Source of the DNA: Streptomyces fulvoviolaceus
Lineage (GTDB): Bacteria > Actinomycetota > Actinomycetes > Streptomycetales > Streptomycetaceae
Length of the DNA stretch: 35,909 nt
Direction: 5' to 3'
Assembly (NCBI RefSeq): GCF_000718165.1
Contig: NZ_JOEY01000072.1
Span: 1 to 35,909 of the forward strand
The notes under the pieces were generated by a model. That model searched no databases, was not told the DNA's origin, and saw only the letters and a list, made by a program, of their open reading frames with translations. Shown piece after piece: positions 7,666-14,955 of the stretch (positions within the stretch are counted from its first letter, which is position 1; each line of letters starts with the position of its first letter). A program made the position numbers and the translations under genes.

Positions 7666-9302
7666 CCGACGCCGCGAGTAGGCGCGCGCGTGGCCGGCAC
7701 CGGCGGCCGGGCGACCGCATCTACCGCAGTTCCTTCTTCCTGCTGGTGTCCACGGTGGTCACCGCCGGTCTGAGCTTCGTGTTCTGGGTCGTGGTCGCCC
7801 GTTTCTACACCCCTTCCCAGGTCGGACTCGCCACCTCGCTGATCTCCGCGACCTCGCTGCTCGCCACGTTCAGCCTGCTCGGGCTGAACAACACCCTCAT
7901 CCGCTTCCCGGCCGAACGCGAGGCGCGCAACGCGCAGATCAGCCAGGCCATGGTGCTGGTGACGGTCGTCGGCTTCGTGGCGGGCGGGATCTACCTGGCG
8001 GGACTGCCGCTGTACGGCGCCAAGCTGGGGTTCGTCCGCGACAACTGGATGTCGGCCGTCGCCTTCGCCGGGTTCTGCGGCTGCGCGGCGACGAGCATGC
8101 TGGTCAAGTCGGTGTTCAACGCGGCCCGCATCCCCGAGTACAACGTGCTGATCGACGGGCTCACCCAGGGCGCGTCCAAGGTCGCCGTCCCGGCCGTCCT
8201 CACCGGCCTCGGCGTGTTCGGCATCGTCGCCTCGGCCGGGGTGGGCTACGTGGTGACGGTCGTGGTCGCCGTGGTGGTGCTGTGGCGCCGCCTCGGTTTC
8301 CGGGTCGACCTGCGCACCCGCGGCACCCGGCTGCGCGAGAAGTTCCGCTTCTCCGTGGCCAGCCATGTCTCCAACCTGATCAACCTGGCGCCGGTGCTGG
8401 CCATCCCGCTGATCGTGCTGCACCACCTGGGTGCGGCCGCGACGGGCTACTACTTCGTGGCCTTCCAGATCGCGGCCATGCTGAACGCCGTCTCCACCGC
8501 CGTGGGCGAGGCCGTCTTCGCCGAGGTCTCGCACGAGGAATCGCGGTTCAGGGAGCTGATGCTGCGCTCGGCGCGGATCATCGCGGCCGTGCAGGTGCCC
8601 GCCGCCGCGGTGGTGGTCGCCGGCGGGGGACTGCTGCTGCGGATGTTCGGCGGCGGGTACGCCGAGAACGCGCGGCCCCTGCTGACCGTGCTGGCCCTCG
8701 CCGCCCTGCCGGTCGCCCTGAACACCTGGGCCTGCTTCGCCCTCAAACTGGCCCAGCGCATGCGGCACCTGATCGCCGCGAACACGATCATGGCCTGCCT
8801 GTCCATCGGCCTCAGCTCCGCCTTCGCCGACCGCGGCCTGGTGTGGATCGGCTACGCCTGGGCCACGGGCAACGCGGTGGCCGGCGTGTTCGCCACGGTG
8901 AGCCTGGTCCGCCGCCCGCGCACGACATCGTCCCCGGCGACCGCCGCCACCGCGACGCCGGCCCCCGAGCCCCGCCCGGAGCCGGCCCTCGTCGCGCCCT
9001 GGCCGCCCGGCCCCGTCGAGGCCTACCCGGCCGCGCACGGCGCCTGGTACCCGGCGGGACAGGAGGCGCCGTACGCCGTGGGGCCCGGTGATCCGTACGG
9101 CGTTGGGCTGGAGTATCCGTACGCGGCCGCCGCCGACGCCTATGAGGAGGATCCGTACGCCTCGTACGCGGATCCCTACCAGGCGGATCCCTACCGGGCC
9201 GGCCCGGCCGACACCTACGCCGCTCCCTATGCGGCCGCCCCTGCTTTCCCGAGCCACACCAGCCATACACACAGACCCAGTTCCGAGAGGTCCGCTCCTT
9301 GA
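7662..9302 (+). CDS. Wzx-type polysaccharide flippase with Tyr/Pro-rich C-terminal tail
   Basis: A 546-residue protein starting at GTG 7662. Residues about 20-418 contain regularly spaced hydrophobic helices in the MATE/Wzx arrangement, beginning with SSFFLLVSTVVTAGLSFVFW; the first helix is preceded by a basic cytoplasmic segment. Expected role: moving the lipid-linked oligosaccharide across the cytoplasmic membrane. Residues about 420-546 are not part of the transporter fold. They form a low-complexity Pro/Ala/Tyr-rich tail with four DPY repeats and about 14 tyrosines, unusual for this family. The gene overlaps both neighbours (GTGA upstream, TTGA downstream). Confidence 0.85.
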   Translation: MTDAASRRARGRHRRPGDRIYRSSFFLLVSTVVTAGLSFVFWVVVARFYTPSQVGLATSLISATSLLATFSLLGLNNTLIRFPAEREARNAQISQAMVLVTVVGFVAGGIYLAGLPLYGAKLGFVRDNWMSAVAFAGFCGCAATSMLVKSVFNAARIPEYNVLIDGLTQGASKVAVPAVLTGLGVFGIVASAGVGYVVTVVVAVVVLWRRLGFRVDLRTRGTRLREKFRFSVASHVSNLINLAPVLAIPLIVLHHLGAAATGYYFVAFQIAAMLNAVSTAVGEAVFAEVSHEESRFRELMLRSARIIAAVQVPAAAVVVAGGGLLLRMFGGGYAENARPLLTVLALAALPVALNTWACFALKLAQRMRHLIAANTIMACLSIGLSSAFADRGLVWIGYAWATGNAVAGVFATVSLVRRPRTTSSPATAATATPAPEPRPEPALVAPWPPGPVEAYPAAHGAWYPAGQEAPYAVGPGDPYGVGLEYPYAAAADAYEEDPYASYADPYQADPYRAGPADTYAAPYAAAPAFPSHTSHTHRPSSERSAP

Positions 9303-10543
9303 ACATCGTGGTGATCAACGCGTACGTCCGTGAGAACGCGGGCGACGCCGCACTGCTCTCCGTCTGCCTGCAGCACGTGCAGGAGGCCTTCCCCCACGCC
9401 GACGTGGCCATCGCGGGGATGGAGGACGCGGCCGTGCACCCGTCGTTCGAGGGCGTGCGGAACATCGGATCGATCCGCCGCCACGTCGCCGACGGCACCG
9501 TCTCCCTGCCCCGCCGCCTGCTGCGCAAGGCACTGGTCGGCCTCGCCGGCACCGCCGCCGTGACGCTGCCGCGCCCGCTCGCCAAGGGCGTGCTGCGCAC
9601 GCTGCCCGCCGAGGCGCGGCGCGAGGCGGACGCCGTGACGCGGGCGGACCTCGTGGTGTCCATGGGCGGCGGCTACGTGCTGGCCCGCCCCGGCCTCGAC
9701 GGCTACCAGAACGTCTTCTTCGTCCTGCTCCCGGCGCTGCTCGCGCAGAAGGCCGGGGTGCCGGTGGTCTGGGCCCCGCAGTCCTTCGGCCCGTTCCCCG
9801 CCGCCGCCCAGCGCAAGCTGGTCGGCCGGGTCATGCGCCGCTCGGCCGCGGTGCTCCCGCGCGAGGATGTCAGCGTCGGCGAGCTGCTGGCCTGCGGGAT
9901 CCCGGCGCAGCACATCGAGCGCGCGGTGGACGCGGGCTTCGCCTTCGACCCCGAGGGTCGCGTCGACTGGCGTGCCAAGCTCGGCGTCGGCCCGGACGAG
10001 AGGCTCGTCGGCATCACCGCCCGCCGCTGGCTGGTTCCCGCCGCCCAGGAGCGCTACGAACGCGAACTCGCCCGCACCATCGACGCCGTCCAGGCCACCG
10101 GCGCCCGCGCGGTCCTCATCCCTCAGGTCAGCACCGACTATCTCGGCGACGACGACCGCATCTGCGAGCGCCGCATCGCCGCGCACTGCACCAGCGGCCC
10201 GCTGATGGTCGACGAGGTCGTCGACTACCGCGACCTCAAGGGCCTCTACGACGAGTGCACCCTGCTCATCGGCACCCGCTTCCACTCGGTGATCTTCTCG
10301 CTCACCAGCAACGTGCCGTGCGTGGCCATCGAGTACGAGCACAAGACCCGCGGCATCATGGCCGACCTCGGCCTCGGCGAGTGGGTCGTGCCCATCGCCG
10401 ACGTCACCCACGACAAGCTGTGGGCCCTGGTGGAACCCCTCCTGAAGGACCCCGCCCCGTACCGCACGATCCTCGACGCGAACCTCCCCGGCTACGTCGC
10501 CCGCGCCCAGTCCCTGCCCGCCCGGCTGCGGGAGTCGGTGTGA
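9299..10543 (+). CDS. Polysaccharide pyruvyl transferase family protein
   Basis: A 414-residue protein starting at TTG 9299, with GAGAGG eight bases upstream and overlapping the flippase stop. It has the CsaB/WcaK pattern: an N-terminal strand VVINAYVRENAGDAALL in which the Asn-x-Gly-Asp segment binds phosphate, MGGGYVLARPG near 121-131, and GTRFHSVIFSL near 323-333, whose Arg and His are the conserved catalytic-site residues of the family. The reaction is transfer of pyruvate from phosphoenolpyruvate to a sugar as a ketal, which makes the glycan anionic. In Gram-positive bacteria such groups can anchor S-layer-type proteins or shape capsule charge. The target sugar is unknown. Confidence 0.85.
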   Translation: MNIVVINAYVRENAGDAALLSVCLQHVQEAFPHADVAIAGMEDAAVHPSFEGVRNIGSIRRHVADGTVSLPRRLLRKALVGLAGTAAVTLPRPLAKGVLRTLPAEARREADAVTRADLVVSMGGGYVLARPGLDGYQNVFFVLLPALLAQKAGVPVVWAPQSFGPFPAAAQRKLVGRVMRRSAAVLPREDVSVGELLACGIPAQHIERAVDAGFAFDPEGRVDWRAKLGVGPDERLVGITARRWLVPAAQERYERELARTIDAVQATGARAVLIPQVSTDYLGDDDRICERRIAAHCTSGPLMVDEVVDYRDLKGLYDECTLLIGTRFHSVIFSLTSNVPCVAIEYEHKTRGIMADLGLGEWVVPIADVTHDKLWALVEPLLKDPAPYRTILDANLPGYVARAQSLPARLRESV

Positions 10544-11679
10544 CCCGCCCCCGTACGGTCGCCGTCGTCGCCCCCTACTACCCGCCGAAGATCGGCGGCG
10601 TGGAGCAGTACGCCGCACGCGTCGCGGCCGCCGTCGCCGCCGCCCCCGACCTGCGGGCCGTGGTGATCACCACGCGTCTGGACGGCGGGAAGCGCACCAC
10701 GGTCACCACCGAGGACGGCGTACGGGTCGTCCGGCTCGGCACCTGGCTGAAGCTGTCCAACACCCCGCTCAGCCCGCTGTGGCCCCTGCAACTGCGCCGC
10801 TGGCTGCGCAGGGCGGGCGCCGACGTGGTCAACGCGCACGCGCCCGTCCCCGGCCTCGGCGACCTCGCCGTCGCCCTGGCCGGGCGCCGCCCGACCGTGC
10901 TGACGTACCACGCGGGCTCGATGCACAAGGGCGAGGCCGGCAGCGGCGCCGCCGACCGGCTGATCGGCCTGTACGAGAAGGCCGTACTGCCCCGCGTCTT
11001 CGCCCGCGCCCGCCGCCTGGTCGCCGTCTCCCCGGTCTCCCTGGCCGACGGCCATCCGCACACCGTACGGATCACACCCGGTGTGGACACCGACCGCTTC
11101 ACCCCGGGCGAGCCGGCCTCCCGGCGGCCCCGCACGGTCGTCTACGTGGGCCGGATGGACCGCTCCTCGGCATGGAAGGGCGTCGACGTCCTGGTCCGTG
11201 CCTTCGCACAGCTGGTGCGGGAGGTCCCCGACGCCCGGCTGCGCCTGGTCGGCGACGGCGACGCACTGCCGGACCTGCGCGCCCTGGCGGCCGAACTCGG
11301 CGTGGCCGAGCGGCTGGAGACGCCGGGCGGGCTGAGTGGCGAGGCCCTGACGGACGCCGTGCGTACGGCCGCCGTCCTCGCACTGCCGTCGCGTACCGAG
11401 GCGGAGTCCTTCGGCATGGCGTTGGTCGAGGCCATGGCCTGTGCCACGCCGGTGGTCGGCTCCGACGTCGGAGGCATCCCGCACGTCGTCGACGACGGCG
11501 AGACGGGCCTGCTGGTCCCGCCGGGCGACCCGGACGCGCTGGCCGCGGCCTGCGCCAAGCTGCTGTCCGACGGCGGCCTGGCGGACCGTATGGGAGCGGC
11601 GGGCCGCCGCGCGGCCGAGGAACGCTATGCCTGGCCGAAGCTGACGGCCCGCTACCTGGACCTGTTCCGGACGCTCTAG
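10540..11679 (+). CDS. GT4-family glycosyltransferase (third)
   Basis: A 379-residue protein starting at GTG 10540, overlapping the pyruvyl transferase stop (GTGA). PYYPPKIGGVEQYAARVA (12-29) is the acceptor-domain Gly-rich loop. VYVGRMDRSSAWKGVDVLV (201-219) opens the donor domain. E289 and E297 form EX7E, and SDVGGIPHVVDDGETGLLV follows as in mannosyl- and glucosyltransferases of this family. It ends the eight-gene operon, 25 bases from the stop of the convergent glycosidase. Donor and linkage cannot be assigned from the sequence. Confidence 0.9.
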   Translation: MTRPRTVAVVAPYYPPKIGGVEQYAARVAAAVAAAPDLRAVVITTRLDGGKRTTVTTEDGVRVVRLGTWLKLSNTPLSPLWPLQLRRWLRRAGADVVNAHAPVPGLGDLAVALAGRRPTVLTYHAGSMHKGEAGSGAADRLIGLYEKAVLPRVFARARRLVAVSPVSLADGHPHTVRITPGVDTDRFTPGEPASRRPRTVVYVGRMDRSSAWKGVDVLVRAFAQLVREVPDARLRLVGDGDALPDLRALAAELGVAERLETPGGLSGEALTDAVRTAAVLALPSRTEAESFGMALVEAMACATPVVGSDVGGIPHVVDDGETGLLVPPGDPDALAAACAKLLSDGGLADRMGAAGRRAAEERYAWPKLTARYLDLFRTL

Positions 11680-11719
11680 TTCTCGTCCTTCAGGTTCTGT
11701 CCTTCTAGTTCTTGTCCTT
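11680..11719. repeat. Degenerate short tandem repeat across the convergent gene ends
   Basis: Three near-copies of TTCT(C/T)GTCCTT start at 11680, 11695 (one base shorter) and 11709, a period of about 14-15 bp. The array covers the 25-bp gap between the convergent stops and the last codons of the minus-strand glycosidase. It looks like a small slippage expansion. No terminator hairpin is visible here. Confidence 0.6.
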
Positions 11720-12988
11720 GTAGTCCTGGATGGCCTTCTCCAGCGCCTCGAAGGAGGGCTTGCGGCGGCCGTCGTAGTACGTCAGGCCGTAGTGCCGTGC
11801 CTTGCGGCTCTCCGCGGTCTCCGGTTCCCCGTCCTGGTACGAGAACCAGAACACCACGTCCACCGAGGGGATCGCCGCCGACGCCTGCACCGTGTCGGTG
11901 GCGATCTCGGCCTGGAAGCGCGGGGTCACATGGGCGGTGCCCTTGGCGTCCTCGCTGTCCGCGGGCTTGCCCGTGGACCAGGTGGGCGCGCCGGTCTCGG
12001 TCAGCCAGATCGGCATCTTGGGCTTGCCGTACCGCTTGAGGATCGAGACCAGGTTGTCGTGCGAGCGGTCGATGTCCTGGAAGGTGGTGCCGCTCGCGCT
12101 CTCGGTGCTGGGCAGCAGGGGATAGGTGTACGGGTGGTACGAGATGGCGTCCACCTGCTTCAGCGCGCCCAGCCGGCCCAGTTCCGCGAGGAACGTCTTG
12201 TGCGATACGTACTGCTTGGACGGGATGGTGTCCACGGCGGCGAGTCCGCCGAGGAGCAGATAGGCCTTGGAGTCGGCGGAGCGGACGGCCTTGGCGGTCT
12301 TGGCCAGCAGGTTCGCGTAGCGCTCGGCGTCGGGGCCGGTCTGCCAGAACGGCTTGATGTTGGGTTCGTTCCAGATCTCCCAGGTGTGCACACCCTTGGG
12401 CGCGTAGCGCGCGGCGGCCTGGCGTGCGAACTCGGCGAACTGCGCGTTGTCCGCGGGCGGGCAGGTCTGGCTGGTGCTGCCGCAGTTGGGGTCGGCGGCC
12501 CAGCGCGGGGTGTAGGAGATGGTGGGCAGGACCTCCAGGCCGCGGGCACCGGCCGCGTCCACCACGCGGTCGAAGCGCTCCCACAGGTACTGCGTGGAGT
12601 AGTCGGGCTGGATGTTGCGCCACGACAGGTCCACGCGCAGCCATTTCACGCCCAGTTCCTCGGCGTCGTCCAACGCCTTGGCCCGCTCCGCGTCCGTCAT
12701 CCACATCAGGGTGTCGCCGAAGGCGAGTCCGAAGCGGAGGTCGCGGGTGCGCGCGACCTCCGACGCGGAGGCCGTACCGCCGGAGGCGGACGCCACGGCC
12801 CCGACTCCGTCGTCAGGGGTGCGCGACGGGGAACCCGCGCCGCTCACGGCCACCACGACGGCCACGGAGGCACCGAGGACGCCGATCGATATGAGTGCGC
12901 CGAGGAGCCGCCGTCGCATTCCCGACTGCTGCTTGCGACGGGAGCGGGGACGGTCTGCCGGGGGTTGTATGGGCTGCTGAGACACCAC
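11705..12988 (-). CDS. Membrane-anchored clan GH-A glycosidase (GH39/PslG-like)
   Basis: Read on the minus strand from tandem GTG codons (12986-12988 and 12983-12985) to TAG at 11705-11707, giving 427 residues; ATG 12917-12919 would give 404. Residues about 24-50 are a basic stretch plus a hydrophobic helix, a signal anchor or signal peptide, so the enzyme acts outside the membrane. The (beta/alpha)8 catalytic domain covers about 83-420. WEIWNEPN has the predicted acid/base E208, and WLTETGAP the predicted nucleophile E331, the retaining clan GH-A layout. YHPYTYP (284-290) and FWFSYQDG (380-387) line the expected substrate site. Beside a Wzx-type glycan operon it resembles PslG, the endoglycosidase of the Pseudomonas Psl locus, so trimming or release of the neighbouring glycan is likely. 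Exact family and substrate are inferred. Confidence 0.85.
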   Translation of the reverse strand: MVSQQPIQPPADRPRSRRKQQSGMRRRLLGALISIGVLGASVAVVVAVSGAGSPSRTPDDGVGAVASASGGTASASEVARTRDLRFGLAFGDTLMWMTDAERAKALDDAEELGVKWLRVDLSWRNIQPDYSTQYLWERFDRVVDAAGARGLEVLPTISYTPRWAADPNCGSTSQTCPPADNAQFAEFARQAAARYAPKGVHTWEIWNEPNIKPFWQTGPDAERYANLLAKTAKAVRSADSKAYLLLGGLAAVDTIPSKQYVSHKTFLAELGRLGALKQVDAISYHPYTYPLLPSTESASGTTFQDIDRSHDNLVSILKRYGKPKMPIWLTETGAPTWSTGKPADSEDAKGTAHVTPRFQAEIATDTVQASAAIPSVDVVFWFSYQDGEPETAESRKARHYGLTYYDGRRKPSFEALEKAIQDYKDKN

Positions 12989-13041
12989 CGCAGGGTAATG
13001 GCGGGTGCAAGAATGATGAAGTGATCGTGGCGGACTTGTGA

Positions 13042-13072
13042 TTGAGCAATGTCGATCCGGGGTAACTATGAT
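13042..13072 (+). promoter_or_regulatory. Possible promoter for the DUF1707/DUF4190 gene
   Basis: TATGAT at 13067-13072 is a near-ideal -10 box, with TTGAGC at 13042-13047 as a possible -35. The 19-bp spacing is longer than optimal, so the -35 is uncertain. It lies in the 168-bp divergent gap between the glycosidase and the DUF1707 gene. Confidence 0.35.
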
Positions 13073-13156
13073 CTTTTTCGTCCGTTGTGCGCCCCCCTGG
13101 AAAAAGACGCGAGTTGGCGCATCATGGAGGAACCTCGGGGGTTCGGGAGGTGCTCC

Positions 13157-13777
13157 GTGTCGCAGTCGTCGTGGCAGCCCTGGCAGGACAAGGACGAGTC
13201 GTCGGGCAACGGCGTGCCGAACACGGGCCAGAGGAGAGGCGATCCGCACCTGCAGCCCTGGCAGGGCGCCCCCGCCCCACAGTCCCCGCAGCTCCACGGC
13301 GCCCCCTCCATGCTCGCCTCCCACGCCGACCGGGAGCGTGCCGTCGACGTGCTCCGCGCGGGGTTCGGCGAGGGGCGGCTGGAGAAGGCGGAGTTCGACC
13401 GGCGGGTGGGGCGGGCGTACGCGGCCCGCACGGTGGGGGAGCTGGCGCTGCTCGTCGCCGACCTGCCGCAGGGGCCCGTACCGCAGTCGGCGACCGTCAT
13501 GGGCGTACCGCGGACGTTTCTGCCCGTGCCGCCGGCCCGGACGAACGGGAAGGCCGTGGGGGCCGCCGTGTGCGGGCTGCTGTGCCTGCCGGCCTTCGGG
13601 CTCACCGGTATTCCGGCGGTGATCCTGGGACACACGGCGCGTGCCGAGATCGAGCGCACCGGAGAGCGTGGCGACGGCCTCGCCCTGACCGGGCTCGTCC
13701 TCGGCTGGCTGTCCATCGCCGGCTGGGCGATACTCCTGACGCTGGTGATCGCCGTGGGGCTTGCTTCCGGAACGTGA
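13157..13777 (+). CDS. DUF1707 and DUF4190 domain membrane protein
   Basis: I chose GTG 13157 because GGGAGG (13145-13150) lies six bases upstream, giving 206 residues; in-frame ATGs at 13049 and 13124 lack a ribosome binding site. Residues 1-50 are polar and Gln/Pro-rich. Residues 53-106 match DUF1707, the actinobacterial motif with DRERAVDVLRAGFGEGRL and the conserved RVGRAYAARTVGEL helix. Residues about 130-200 match DUF4190: two hydrophobic helices around a short loop with GHTARAEI and GDGLALTGLVLGW. Predicted cytoplasmic-membrane protein of unknown function. It sits between the glycan locus and the str operon, with its own likely promoter. Confidence 0.85.
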   Translation: MSQSSWQPWQDKDESSGNGVPNTGQRRGDPHLQPWQGAPAPQSPQLHGAPSMLASHADRERAVDVLRAGFGEGRLEKAEFDRRVGRAYAARTVGELALLVADLPQGPVPQSATVMGVPRTFLPVPPARTNGKAVGAAVCGLLCLPAFGLTGIPAVILGHTARAEIERTGERGDGLALTGLVLGWLSIAGWAILLTLVIAVGLASGT

Positions 13778-13846
13778 AATCCGAGGCCGTCACGGCGTAG
13801 AGGCTTGACATGTCGCACCCGGAGAAGTGGACGCGGTCCATTTGTT

Positions 13847-13875
13847 TTGACCGCAGCGAATGAGCTAGGTACGCT
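13847..13875 (+). promoter_or_regulatory. Promoter of the str operon (rpsL)
   Basis: TTGACC (13847-13852) and TACGCT (13870-13875) are separated by 17 bp, a good match to the Streptomyces principal sigma factor consensus. Transcription would start near 13882, leaving an untranslated leader of about 190 nt before rpsL. A second TTGACA at 13805-13810 has no matching -10. Confidence 0.7.
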
Positions 13876-13881
13876 CAGACC

Positions 13882-14071
13882 TTGTGCCTGGGGTGTGCCC
13901 TGGCTCCCGTGCGTGCCTTCAAACCGCACTTTGGGAGCCGTCACTGGCCACCGCAATCTGCGCCCTTCCCGCCTCGCGGCGGGATTCTGCAGGATTCGAC
14001 ACACCCGACCGCGTGGGTCGGAGATGTTCCAGGTTAGCTTCACCATTCGGCACACAGAAACCGGAGAAGTA
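13882..14071 (+). promoter_or_regulatory. Structured rpsL leader RNA with element shared with the rpsJ leader
   Basis: Three hairpins can be drawn. P1: GGCTCCC-GTGCG (13902-13913) with CGCAC and GGGAGCC (13925-13929, 13933-13939), leaving a three-base bulge. P2: CCCGCC-TCGC-GGCGGG (13968-13983). P3: CCGACC-GCGTG-GGTCGG (14005-14021). P3 lies in a 27-nt block (13997-14023) that recurs with one difference at 20801-20827 before rpsJ. No U-tract follows, so I read it as a regulatory leader and not a terminator. It may belong to a known actinobacterial ribosomal-leader family; that is untested. Confidence 0.6.
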
Positions 14072-14443
14072 GTGCCTACGATCCAGCAGCTGGTCCGGAA
14101 GGGCCGGCAGGACAAGGTCGAGAAGAACAAGACGCCCGCACTCGAGGGTTCGCCCCAGCGTCGCGGCGTCTGCACGCGTGTGTTCACGACCACCCCGAAG
14201 AAGCCGAACTCGGCCCTGCGTAAGGTCGCGCGTGTGCGTCTGACCAGCGGGATCGAGGTCACCGCTTACATTCCGGGTGAGGGACACAACCTGCAGGAGC
14301 ACTCCATCGTGCTCGTGCGTGGTGGCCGTGTGAAGGACCTGCCCGGTGTTCGCTACAAGATCATCCGCGGTTCCCTTGACACCCAGGGTGTCAAGAACCG
14401 CAAGCAGGCCCGCAGCCGCTACGGCGCCAAGAAGGAGAAGTAG
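14072..14443 (+). CDS. rpsL: Ribosomal protein S12
   Basis: A 123-residue 30S protein of the decoding centre. GTG 14072 gives the usual actinobacterial length, with GGAGAAG upstream; the open frame reaching back to 13805 is untranslated leader. [12 protein letters not shown] is the conserved start. [14 protein letters not shown] (39-52) and [11 protein letters not shown] (85-95) carry Lys43 and Lys88, the residues changed in streptomycin-resistant strains. Both are wild type, so S12-based resistance is not expected. First gene of the str operon, two bases before rpsG. Confidence 0.98.
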   Translation: MPTIQQLVRKGRQDKVEKNKTPALEGSPQRRGVCTRVFTTTPKKPNSALRKVARVRLTSGIEVTAYIPGEGHNLQEHSIVLVRGGRVKDLPGVRYKIIRGSLDTQGVKNRKQARSRYGAKKEK

Positions 14444-14445
14444 AA

Positions 14446-14916
14446 ATGCCTCGTAAGGGCCCCGCCCCGAAGCGCCCGGTCATCATCGACCCGGTCTACG
14501 GTTCTCCTCTGGTCACGTCGCTGATCAACAAGGTGCTGCTGAACGGCAAGCGCTCCACCGCCGAGCGCATCGTGTACGGCGCCATGGAGGGCCTGCGCGA
14601 GAAGACCAGCAACGACCCGGTCATCACGCTGAAGCGCGCGCTGGAGAACATCAAGCCGACCCTCGAGGTCAAGTCCCGCCGTGTCGGTGGCGCGACCTAC
14701 CAGGTTCCGATCGAGGTCAAGCCCGGTCGTGCCAACACGCTGGCGCTGCGCTGGCTGGTCGGTTACTCCCGCGCCCGTCGCGAGAAGACCATGACCGAGC
14801 GTCTGCTCAACGAGCTTCTCGACGCCTCCAACGGCCTCGGTGCCGCTGTGAAGAAGCGCGAGGACACCCACAAGATGGCCGAGTCCAACAAGGCCTTCGC
14901 GCACTACCGCTGGTAG
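14446..14916 (+). CDS. rpsG: Ribosomal protein S7
   Basis: A 156-residue primary 16S rRNA-binding protein that nucleates the 30S head. It begins [12 protein letters not shown] and contains the conserved [18 protein letters not shown] and [11 protein letters not shown] stretches, ending at KAFAHYRW with no long C-terminal extension. Start ATG 14446 has AAGGAG (14432-14437) eight bases upstream, within the end of rpsL. In enteric bacteria S7 is the autoregulator of this operon; whether that holds here cannot be seen. There is a 39-base gap to fusA. Confidence 0.98.
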   Translation: MPRKGPAPKRPVIIDPVYGSPLVTSLINKVLLNGKRSTAERIVYGAMEGLREKTSNDPVITLKRALENIKPTLEVKSRRVGGATYQVPIEVKPGRANTLALRWLVGYSRARREKTMTERLLNELLDASNGLGAAVKKREDTHKMAESNKAFAHYRW

Positions 14917-14955
14917 TCGCTACCCCCATCGAGACCGAGAGAAGACCGAAGCCTT

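Noticed and set aside
13805..13810. TTGACA upstream of rpsL as the main promoter
   Set aside because: Nothing like a -10 box lies 16-18 bp downstream, whereas TTGACC/TACGCT at 13847-13875 is well formed.
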